From Anaerolineae bacterium (GTDB lineage: Bacteria; Chloroflexota; Anaerolineae; Aggregatilineales; Phototrophicaceae), in the NCBI GenBank assembly GCA_022822305.1, contig JAJEBY010000016.1, forward strand, positions 558,001 to 622,000: a stretch of 64,000 bases of DNA. Reading direction: 5' to 3'. Shown piece after piece: positions 44,810 through 52,262 of the stretch (position 1 is its first letter; every line of letters begins with the position of its first letter). The position numbers and the translations under genes were made by a program. The notes under the pieces are model-generated. The model had not been told where the DNA came from and did no database searches. It was given only the letters and a program-made list of their open reading frames with translations.

Positions 44810-46465
44810 ATGAGAAAAGACACCGCAATGCGAGGCGTAGCAGTCAGTCGACCAAGCATTCACGAGTTGGTCTCGTGCAACTGCCGTTTGGCGGAGCGTT
44901 TGCTGCGTGATGCGGCTGCCTTGGCCATCATCGCCCTGTTGATGTTCGCGCGCCTGGGCCAGGTTGCCGCAGACGATGCCGCCAAATACATCGGTGGCGA
45001 TTCGGCTGCCTATTCAGCGCCCGGCATCGAGACCTACATCGTGCAGCCCCACGATACGCTGTATTCCATTGGCAAGCGCTACAACATCAGCCCGCGCGTC
45101 CTCCGCGCGCTTAACGGCTTGACAGATGCCGATCTGCTGGCGCAAGGGCAGGCGCTGCTGGTGCCCAAGCTGAATGACAATCTGGTGCTGTCGTATGAGG
45201 TCAAGACCGACGATACGCTCTATCGCATCGCGCGCCGATTTGGCTCATCGGCGGCTGAGTTGCGCTCGCTGAACGGGATCGGGAGCGACAACCGGATCAT
45301 GCTGGGTCAGACGCTGCTGCTGCCAAAGCGCGTCAACTCGACGCAACGTGAAGATTTCGCCTTCGGCATCGCAGCTTTTGCAGCGCAAGAAAGCGCCGCT
45401 GCGATCGGCCATCAAACGGCGCGACTGGGCGTTAACTGGGTCAAGCTGGAAGTTTCGTGGGCGGCAATCGAACCGGTTGAGGGGCAATTCGAATTTGCAG
45501 CCCTGGATGCGACCATCGAGGAACTCGACAAAATCGGCATACGGATACTACTCAACATTCATGACGCGCCGGGATGGACGCGACGATCGTATCAAGCGCG
45601 CTTGAGCCGGACTCTGCGCATGAACACGGGACCGCCGGAAGATCCTGACGAGTTCGGCGACTTCATGTCAGTGCTGGCGCATCGCTATGCCGGCGTTGTG
45701 GATGCCTATGAGATTTGGAAAGCGCCGAATATCCTGAAGTATTGGAATGCGCCCGTATTCGATCAACCGCCGCGGGCGCTGCCGGGCGGCGATTTTGCGC
45801 TTCCGGACCGAATAGACATAGGCGCGGCGCAATACCTGGAATATCTGCGCGCGGCCTTCGACGCAATAAAATCAGCCGACAGCGCGGCCCTGGTCATCAC
45901 CGGCGGCTTGGCGCCTGTCGGATTCACCGATCACTACAACTCGATTGAGACCGGCACCTTTCTGCAAAATATGTTGCTGGCGGGGGCTACCGAATACAGT
46001 GACGGCATTGGCGCGATCTTCGGCGCTTCGGCTGTGCCTCCAAGACTGTTCTGTTGTCAACAGCCGGCCGGAATCGATTCACATTATGAATCGTATTTTC
46101 AGTACTTTCGCGAAATTTTATATCTTTACGACCATATCTTGACGCGCAACGGCGCCTCCCATATGCCGATATATGTGACCCAGGTCGGATGGGGAACGAC
46201 CGACGGCGCCAATCTGGCCATCCCCGCCGAGGGACTGGAATGGCTGCAATACACCGATGAGGCGGAACAAGCTGCTTATGTCACGCATGCTTATGAACTG
46301 GCGACTAGCTTGACGTACATCAAGGGCATGTTTCTGTACAATCTGAACGGCTGCGCTGTCGGTGATCAAGAGGGCTGTTTCTTCAGCCTGTTTGACGCCA
46401 ATGGCGTCGAGCGCCCCGCCTTTGAAGCCTTCAGACTGCTGCGGAAGCAAGCGGCGCGCGCGTAG
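44810..46465 (+). CDS. LysM protein with glycosidase-like domain lacking both catalytic acids
   Basis: 551 residues. A membrane or signal segment at about 33-50 is followed by two LysM domains (Y-I-V-Q-P-H-D-T-L-Y-S-I near 76 and Y-E-V-K-T-D-D-T-L-Y-R-I near 126), which bind peptidoglycan or chitin. Residues 190-545 follow a TIM-barrel glycoside hydrolase of the GH5/GH39 clan: L-G-V-N-W-V-K-L-E-V-S-W and Y-E-I-W at the end of strand 4. The usual N-E-P motif reads K-A-P (Ala305), and the usual T-E-x-G-W reads T-Q-V-G-W (Gln458). Both catalytic glutamates are therefore replaced, and a carbohydrate-binding role is likelier than hydrolysis. The start may instead be the ATG at 44828. Confidence 0.85.
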   Translation: MRKDTAMRGVAVSRPSIHELVSCNCRLAERLLRDAAALAIIALLMFARLGQVAADDAAKYIGGDSAAYSAPGIETYIVQPHDTLYSIGKRYNISPRVLRALNGLTDADLLAQGQALLVPKLNDNLVLSYEVKTDDTLYRIARRFGSSAAELRSLNGIGSDNRIMLGQTLLLPKRVNSTQREDFAFGIAAFAAQESAAAIGHQTARLGVNWVKLEVSWAAIEPVEGQFEFAALDATIEELDKIGIRILLNIHDAPGWTRRSYQARLSRTLRMNTGPPEDPDEFGDFMSVLAHRYAGVVDAYEIWKAPNILKYWNAPVFDQPPRALPGGDFALPDRIDIGAAQYLEYLRAAFDAIKSADSAALVITGGLAPVGFTDHYNSIETGTFLQNMLLAGATEYSDGIGAIFGASAVPPRLFCCQQPAGIDSHYESYFQYFREILYLYDHILTRNGASHMPIYVTQVGWGTTDGANLAIPAEGLEWLQYTDEAEQAAYVTHAYELATSLTYIKGMFLYNLNGCAVGDQEGCFFSLFDANGVERPAFEAFRLLRKQAARA

Positions 46466-46493
46466 GCTAATCAAATGCGCCGCTCTGCCTGGA

Positions 46494-47606
46494 TCAGCTG
46501 CTCATCCACTCAAACGAGCGCCACTCGCCGACGCCGCCAACATAGTGGTAAACGCCTTGGTCATCGTGGCGCGCAACGCTGACCCGCCATTGCATCACGT
46601 GTGTTTGCCCGTCGTCCGGAACCAACTCTAGCGGCGCCAGAAAGGTGTTGGTATGGCTAGCGCGGCGCACTGACATGTTGGACGTCTGATCGACGATTTC
46701 GATCAAGTACTCGTCGGCGGCGCCGATGCCACTGAGACCGACCCACTGAATCAGCAGCGGTCCCGGCGGAATCACGGCATTGTCGGCGGGGTATATCAAG
46801 CGGGGCGGACGATGAGTGGCTGTGGGTGTGGCGGTCTCGTCCCCGGTTGGCGTTGGTGTCTTGCTCGGCAGCGGCGTCGGCTGTGGCACGTTGATGCATT
46901 GTCCGATTTGAATGTTGGGATTGCAGTCGGGTCCGCCGCTTGGCTCAGTGAAAGCGCAGCCAAACCAGTCGATCTCCCGGTTAAGGTTGCTCAAGACCTC
47001 TAAAGTGGTGTTGTATCGCAGAGCGATATCCACCAGCGAATCGCCCGCTTCCACTTCATAACAACCGACCAGGACGCCTGAGATCAACCTGGCGCCCGTT
47101 GAGTCGTCGACGCCGATCGTCGCCAAAATCGCCTGAGTGGCGCTGGCGCCCTGGGCGGTGGCAGTCGTCGTCGGCCTCGGGATCAAGATTGTCTCGCCAA
47201 CGGGAAGGAAATCCATATTGGCGATATTGTCATTGAGCGCGACTACCGTAGCCGCCACTTGAGGATCATAGCTATAACCGTGCTGAGGAAGCTGAATAAC
47301 GTAGAACATGGAATCGTTCGGTTGCACGACGTATTCGAAGAATGGCGATGTCGCCGTTGGCGCGATAGTCGGGCTTGCCGGAATCGGCGTTTCGGTTGCG
47401 GTTGCGCTCGCGATTTCCAGGGTAGGCGGTTCTGTCGCGGTAGGGGCCGGGGAAGGCGGGATCGCGGTGGACGCAGGCGGTGGCGATGGCGTGGCGATTA
47501 TCTGCTGTTCCGGCGTCGGTGAGGAAACGCGGACGGGCGCGTCGATATTGCAGCCGCACAGAATCGTCAGCATCGTCACGAAGGGGGCCAAGATCAGGCG
47601 TCGCAT
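46494..47606 (-). CDS. Lipoprotein with two LysM domains
   Basis: 370 residues from the ATG at 47606, which overlaps the stop of the upstream gene as TGATG; an in-frame start 132 bases earlier lies inside that gene. A lipobox (L-T-I-L-C, Cys18) follows the hydrophobic signal. A Thr/Pro/Ala-rich linker leads to LysM 1 (Y-V-V-Q-P-N-D-S-M-F-Y-V-I) and LysM 2 (Y-E-V-E-A-G-D-S-L-V-D-I), the second with an insertion holding Cys residues. The last 110 residues form a beta-sandwich-like domain (P-R-L-I-Y-P-A-D-N-A-V-I). It is a paralogue of the next gene upstream. Confidence 0.82.
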   Translation of the reverse strand: MRRLILAPFVTMLTILCGCNIDAPVRVSSPTPEQQIIATPSPPPASTAIPPSPAPTATEPPTLEIASATATETPIPASPTIAPTATSPFFEYVVQPNDSMFYVIQLPQHGYSYDPQVAATVVALNDNIANMDFLPVGETILIPRPTTTATAQGASATQAILATIGVDDSTGARLISGVLVGCYEVEAGDSLVDIALRYNTTLEVLSNLNREIDWFGCAFTEPSGGPDCNPNIQIGQCINVPQPTPLPSKTPTPTGDETATPTATHRPPRLIYPADNAVIPPGPLLIQWVGLSGIGAADEYLIEIVDQTSNMSVRRASHTNTFLAPLELVPDDGQTHVMQWRVSVARHDDQGVYHYVGGVGEWRSFEWMSS

Positions 47607-48919
47607 CAATTGCTCGCTCCAGCGCCGCGCCAAACCAGCGTTCGCGTTTCCGTCGTTCGGTTGACAGCTCCCGAATCGATGTTGACGATGCTCACTTGCC
47701 ATAAATATGTGTGTCGCTGATCGTCCGTCGCTTGCCATTGCGGCGGTATGATGAAGAGCAGATCGCGCGTATCCGCAGTGTCGGTGACGCCGGTGGCGAT
47801 GTCTGACAGGGCGACGCGGAATACTTCGTCTTGAGCCAGCGTGCCAGTGGCGATCCAGCGCAGGGTGATCTGATCTTGCGGCCCGAAGAAAGCCTGATTA
47901 GGAGGACTCAGGATATGCGGCGTGTTTTCAGTCGCGCTGGGAATCGGCGTTGGCGTTTCGCTCCCGGATGCTGTGGGCCAAGGCGTGAGCGTGGGTGTCG
48001 GCGCCGGCACGCGCATGGTCTGACCCACGCTTAATTCGACAATGCATTCCGGCCCGCCATAAGCCTGGCCGAATTCGCATAGCGCAAACTCGATTTCAGG
48101 ATTCAAATCGGAGAGGATCTTGGCGTTGGTATTGTATTGGACGGCAATGGCAATCATGGTTTCGCCCGTCTCCACCCGATGCCACATCAAGCCGGGCAGC
48201 AGCGTGGCCGTTGGCGTGGGCGCGAATGGATCAAACGAGAGCGGCGCAAACTCGTCGGCATTCGCATCATCATCGGAGAGGGCCGCCGAATCTATCGCCG
48301 GGGCGGCCGTCGCCTGCGGGTCAGCGGTTGGGCTGGGCCAAGGCACGACGATTTCCTGTCCGATCAAGATGCGCGTCTCGTCAACGATGCCGTTGATCGC
48401 GACTACGGTGGGCATAATATCCAAGCTGCGGTGCCCACAGCCGGAGATTATGCTAATCAGCGAGTCTCCTGCGGAAACACTGTGAATGCACGGACGCGGC
48501 GTAGGTGTGATGGTCGGAACCTCTGTTTGTGTAGGGATTGCCGTGAAGGTGGCGGAAGGCAGCCCCGGCGTTACCGTGGGCAATTGCGGCCGACTGCGCG
48601 TGGCGGCCGCGGTAGCGGGTATGACCGCCGCCGGTTCGCGGCCCGCCCCTTGCAGCAGGAATGCCGCAGCCATCATCCCGACTGCCAGAACCAGAATTGC
48701 CGCTGACGCCAGCGAAAGCAGCCGCCCCCGGTCATAGACGGTCGCCTCGGAAAGATCGGTTTCTCCGTAGCGAAAATCATAATCCGTTCGAGGCTGCTGG
48801 TAGTCTTCCTCTCGCCAGGCGGTAACATCCGAAATGGACGTTCCGCAGGTGGCGCACCTGGAGGCATTACTTGAGTTCCGCGCCTGACAGATCGGGCAGA
48901 CCTTAAATGTATCGGCCAA
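47606..48919 (-). CDS. Zinc-ribbon, single-helix membrane protein with two LysM domains
   Basis: 437 residues from a TTG at 48919, preceded by a GAGGAT ribosome site 5 bases away. A TTG 30 bases further upstream would sit on the predicted transcription start, so I prefer 48919. A four-Cys zinc ribbon (C-P-I-C ... C-A-T-C) near the N-terminus lies inside the cell. One membrane helix is at about 70-92, and outside are a Thr/Pro linker, LysM 1 (H-S-V-S-A-G-D-S-L-I-S-I), LysM 2 (H-R-V-E-T-G-E-T-M-I-A-I) and a beta-sandwich-like C-terminal domain. It is a paralogue of the adjacent lipoprotein, with which it overlaps. Confidence 0.8.
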   Translation of the reverse strand: MADTFKVCPICQARNSSNASRCATCGTSISDVTAWREEDYQQPRTDYDFRYGETDLSEATVYDRGRLLSLASAAILVLAVGMMAAAFLLQGAGREPAAVIPATAAATRSRPQLPTVTPGLPSATFTAIPTQTEVPTITPTPRPCIHSVSAGDSLISIISGCGHRSLDIMPTVVAINGIVDETRILIGQEIVVPWPSPTADPQATAAPAIDSAALSDDDANADEFAPLSFDPFAPTPTATLLPGLMWHRVETGETMIAIAVQYNTNAKILSDLNPEIEFALCEFGQAYGGPECIVELSVGQTMRVPAPTPTLTPWPTASGSETPTPIPSATENTPHILSPPNQAFFGPQDQITLRWIATGTLAQDEVFRVALSDIATGVTDTADTRDLLFIIPPQWQATDDQRHTYLWQVSIVNIDSGAVNRTTETRTLVWRGAGASN

Positions 48920-48953
48920 AGACGATCCTCGAAAATCGATTCCCGACAATCGT

Positions 48954-48959
48954 ATTATA
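48954..48959 (-). promoter_or_regulatory. -10 element for the tandem LysM genes
   Basis: TATAAT on the minus strand. Transcription would start near 48947, which supports the TTG at 48919 as start codon. No good -35 is visible. Confidence 0.4.
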
Positions 48960-49063
48960 GCGGATAGATCAGAGACAAAAGCGGCTTTACTTCCCAGCGC
49001 CCGAATGGCGTCGGATACAAGCGATGTCAGCTGACTAAGACCGCGGGTTTTGTAGCCCAGCGG

Positions 49064-51709
49064 TTATGGACACAGACTCGCCAGGCGCTCTTCGACCTGG
49101 GAATACGCCGCCTCCAGCTCGACAAGTCGATCGCGTTCGCGCTGTACAACATCGGGACGAGCCTTGTTGACGAAGTTCTCGTTGGCGAGCATCTTGCGCG
49201 TCTTTTCCAATTGGGTCTGGAGCCGCGCGCTGTCATTGGCCAGTCGCTCGCATTCAGCTTCGATATCGAGCATGTCTTCAAGCGGCAGATACAAGGTGAT
49301 ATCACCCACCACTATACTTGCTGAATTGGACGGGACCGGTGAATTCGCATCCAACATTTGCAGCGATTCCACATTGCACAAGCGTTTGAGGATATAGGCG
49401 TTTTTCGTCAATTCGATTGTGGACGCGGTCTCATAAGCCCAGGCGGCGATGCGTTTGCCCGGATCGACTTTGAATTCACTGCGCGTATTGCGGATATCTC
49501 GCACAATCTCGAGGTAGGCGTTCATGCGCGCCTCAATGTCGTCATCTATGAATTGTTCATTGGCGCACGGCCATTCGGCGATGATCAGCGCTTCGCCCTC
49601 GTGCGGGATGTAGCGCCAGGCTTCTTCGGTCATGAAGGGCATGAAAGGATGCAGCATTCTCAGGCAGGCGTCTTGGACGGCGACCAGGACGCGACGCGTC
49701 GCCTGCTTGTCGGATTCCGCTCCCTCATAGATGGCGTGTTTGCTTATTTCCAGGTAGGTCGGCGCGAATTCGTCCCACATGAAGGCGAGCACTTGACTGC
49801 CCGCTTCACCATATTGATAGATATCGAAGAGATATTGTACATTGCCGATCAGGCGGTGCAGTCGGCTCAGGATCCAGCGCGACGGCAAATCCAGTTGGTC
49901 AAGCGGCGGCAATCCCGACTCCAACTCGCCATCGAGATTCATGTTGATAAAGCTGGTGATCTGCCACACTTTGTTGACAAAACGAAAAGTATGATCGACG
50001 CGCGTTTCGTCCAGGTTGACGTCATTGCCCGGTGTGCCGCTGGTGATCAAGGTGAAGCGCAGCGGATCGGCGCCGGATTTGTCGATGACGGTGAGCGGAT
50101 CGATGCCGTTGCCCAGCGACTTGCTGAAGCGCCGGCCGAATTTGTCGCGTACCAGCCCATGCAGATACACGGTATGGAAGGGCGGGGTATCGGTGAACCA
50201 CAGCCCCATCATGATCATGCGCGCTACCCAGAAGAATAAAATATCGTGCCCGGTCTCCATGATCTGGGTCGGATAGTAGCGTTCGAGCGCCTCGGATTCT
50301 TCCGGCCAACCCAGCGTGCTGAAGGGCCATAAGCCGCTGCTGAACCAGGTATCGAGCACATCTTGTTCCATGATCCAGCCATCGCCCGCTGGCGCGTCCT
50401 TGCCGACATAGACTTCGCCTTCGGGATCGCCGTCCTTTTCGCGATACCAAGCGGGTATGCGGTGTCCCCACCACAATTGCCGGCTGATGCACCAGTCTTG
50501 TATATTCTCCAGCCAGTGATAATAGACTTTCTCGTAACGCTCGGGCACGATCTTGATGGTCCCGTCGCGCACTGCTGCTAACGCCTTCTCCGCCAAGGGC
50601 TGGATTTTGACGTACCATTGCGTGCTCATCATCGGCTCAATGACTTCGCCCCCGCGTTGACTGCGCGGAATGCGCGTGACGTAAGGCTCGGTTCTGATTG
50701 TAAGTCCGGCCGCTTCCATATCTTGCCAAAGCTGCTGGCGACAATCGTAACGGTCGAGGCCGGCGTATTTGCCCGCGTTGGCGTTCATACTGGCGTCTTT
50801 GTTGAGGACGTTGAGCAGCGGCAGGTCGTGACGTTTGGCCATTTCATGATCGTTGAAATCATGCGCCGGCGTGACCTTCAACGCGCCCGTACCGAATTCG
50901 CGATCGACATATTCATCAGCGATGATGGGGATTTCGCGGCCAAGCATCGGCACATGGGCGGTTTTGCCTTTCAAATCCCGATAACGCTCGTCTTCCGGAT
51001 GCGCGGCAAGGGCAGTATCGCCCAATATGGTCTCCGGGCGAGTGGTGGCAACCGGCACATGACCGCCTCCCGCCACCGGATACTTGAAGAAATAGAGAAT
51101 GACCTCTTCCTCGGATGTTTCCACTTCCAGGTCGGAGACAGCGGTTTGAAGGCCCGGGCTCCAATTGACCAAGCGCGGCCCACGATAAATCAGACCCTGT
51201 TCCCAAAGCGTCAGGAACGCTTGCAGGACAGCTTCGGACAAGCCGTCGTCAAGAGTGAAGCGCTCGCGATCCCAATCACAGCTGGCGCCCAGCCGCCGCA
51301 GCTGCCGGATGATCGTGCCGCCGTGTTCTTCCTTCCATTGCCACGTGCGTCGCAAGAATTCTTCATAACCAACTGCTTCGCGGCTGCTGCCTTCATCGCG
51401 CAGCATCTTCTCGACTTGCAGTTGGGTGGCAATGCCGGCGTGATCGGTGCCGGGCACCCAAAGCGCCGCCCGTCCGCGCATGCGTTCATAGCGAATCATC
51501 AGATCTTCGAGCGCCGTGAAAAGGGCGTGCCCAATATGCAGACTGCCGGTGACGTTGGGCGGGGGCATACTGATGACAAAGGGCTCGGCATCCGGGGCGA
51601 CGACTTCCGGCTTGAACCAGCCTCGTTCCTCCCACCAGTCATAGAGTCGGGCTTCGGCTTCGGCAAAGTCAAAATTGCGCGGCATATCCGCTTTGGCGCT
51701 AACCTTCAT
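49064..51709 (-). CDS. valS: Valine--tRNA ligase
   Basis: 881 residues. H-I-G-H is present in P-P-P-N-V-T-G-S-L-H-I-G-H, and the KMSKS loop reads G-R-R-F-S-K-S-L-G-N, a normal variation in ValRS. The editing domain (CP1) has the T-T-R-P-E-T-I-L-G-D-T motif, and the last 65 residues form the ValRS coiled coil. The ATG at 51709 has an AAGGAA ribosome site. It charges tRNA-Val and edits Thr-tRNA-Val. A T-box leader with a GTC specifier controls it. Confidence 0.97.
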   Translation of the reverse strand: MKVSAKADMPRNFDFAEAEARLYDWWEERGWFKPEVVAPDAEPFVISMPPPNVTGSLHIGHALFTALEDLMIRYERMRGRAALWVPGTDHAGIATQLQVEKMLRDEGSSREAVGYEEFLRRTWQWKEEHGGTIIRQLRRLGASCDWDRERFTLDDGLSEAVLQAFLTLWEQGLIYRGPRLVNWSPGLQTAVSDLEVETSEEEVILYFFKYPVAGGGHVPVATTRPETILGDTALAAHPEDERYRDLKGKTAHVPMLGREIPIIADEYVDREFGTGALKVTPAHDFNDHEMAKRHDLPLLNVLNKDASMNANAGKYAGLDRYDCRQQLWQDMEAAGLTIRTEPYVTRIPRSQRGGEVIEPMMSTQWYVKIQPLAEKALAAVRDGTIKIVPERYEKVYYHWLENIQDWCISRQLWWGHRIPAWYREKDGDPEGEVYVGKDAPAGDGWIMEQDVLDTWFSSGLWPFSTLGWPEESEALERYYPTQIMETGHDILFFWVARMIMMGLWFTDTPPFHTVYLHGLVRDKFGRRFSKSLGNGIDPLTVIDKSGADPLRFTLITSGTPGNDVNLDETRVDHTFRFVNKVWQITSFINMNLDGELESGLPPLDQLDLPSRWILSRLHRLIGNVQYLFDIYQYGEAGSQVLAFMWDEFAPTYLEISKHAIYEGAESDKQATRRVLVAVQDACLRMLHPFMPFMTEEAWRYIPHEGEALIIAEWPCANEQFIDDDIEARMNAYLEIVRDIRNTRSEFKVDPGKRIAAWAYETASTIELTKNAYILKRLCNVESLQMLDANSPVPSNSASIVVGDITLYLPLEDMLDIEAECERLANDSARLQTQLEKTRKMLANENFVNKARPDVVQRERDRLVELEAAYSQVEERLASLCP

Positions 51710-51731
51710 CGCAGTATTCCTTCTGACTCAT

Positions 51732-51772
51732 AAGCAAAACAGCCTCCCATCCCAGACAAGGACGAAAGGCTG
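51732..51772 (-). terminator. Terminator of the valS T-box leader
   Basis: On the minus strand CAGCCT (51767-51772) pairs with AGGCTG (51740-51745), followed by TTTTGCTT. The 5' arm overlaps the 3' strand of the antiterminator (CTTTCG and CCTTGT), so the two structures exclude each other. Confidence 0.85.
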
Positions 51773-51990
51773 ACTTTCGCGGTACCACCTTGTTTCAGCG
51801 GAGACAGACTCCACTGCACTTAATACGCGATAACGGGCGTGAACCGTCCCGAATCTACTAGCGAATGCGTTCTTTCGGGCAACTCCCGGGCGACTTTCGA
51901 CAATCATTCGTCAGCGGGCTCGCAGCCTGGGGCCCGCATTCTCTTCAACGAAGGGGATTGTCTACTGCTCCCGATCACCGTCTTTTCATA
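51756..51990 (-). promoter_or_regulatory. T-box riboswitch upstream of valS
   Basis: Minus-strand T-box sequence AAGGTGGTACCGCG at 51778-51791, with TGGT to pair with the tRNA acceptor end. Stem I lies at about 51880-51990. AGTA is at 51963-51966 and the helix above the specifier loop is GACAATC/GATTGTC. The specifier codon reads GTC (51892-51894) after GAAA, which is a valine codon. AGAGA and a GCTG loop are also seen in the distal part. The antiterminator is ACAAGG (51788-51793) with CCTTGT (51756-51761), plus GCGAAAG with CTTTCG. Uncharged tRNA-Val would stabilise it and permit valS transcription. Confidence 0.93.
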
Positions 51991-52049
51991 TTCACTTGGT
52001 AAGATTCAGCGTAACCCGCCCCAATGGCAACGGCGCCGTCTCGCTGATA

Positions 52050-52122
52050 AGCCACCCATGGGACTTGAACCCATAACCTATCGCTTACGAAGCGATCGCT
52101 CTGCCAATTGAGCTAGGGTGGC
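52050..52122 (-). tRNA. tRNA-Thr (anticodon CGT)
   Basis: Minus strand. Acceptor stem GCCACCC (52116-52122) with GGGTGGC (52051-52057), D arm GCTC/GAGC, anticodon stem ATCGC/GCGAT with loop TTCGTAA (anticodon CGT), variable AGGTT, and T arm ATGGG-TTCAAGT-CCCAT. The discriminator base is T at 52050 and no CCA is encoded. Anticodon CGT reads ACG, threonine. A strong promoter lies 12 bases upstream, and the valS T-box leader starts about 60 bases downstream. Confidence 0.95.
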
Positions 52123-52134
52123 GCAATGCGCCGA

Positions 52135-52163
52135 ATTATAGCAGCGAGACAAATGCCAATCAA
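52135..52163 (-). promoter_or_regulatory. Sigma70-type promoter for tRNA-Thr, possibly also valS
   Basis: On the minus strand TTGATT (52158-52163), 17-base spacer, TATAAT (52135-52140). It lies 12 bases before the tRNA. No equally good promoter was found between the tRNA and the T-box. Confidence 0.7.
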
Positions 52164-52216
52164 GTCGGTTCTATAGCAGCGCAGGCAGAGTATCTCCACC
52201 TCGGGACACAAGTTTC

Positions 52217-52225
52217 TGCTATACT
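52217..52225 (+). promoter_or_regulatory. Extended -10 promoter for mutL
   Basis: TG-C-TATACT at 52217-52225, about 38 bases before the mutL start, without a good -35. Confidence 0.45.
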
Positions 52226-52262
52226 TCAAACGCTGTTCCATTGCCCAGGCACACTCGTAATC

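Noticed and set aside
50618-51733. 371-residue open frame opposite valS
   Set aside because: It is a shadow of a universally conserved synthetase and reaches into the T-box leader.
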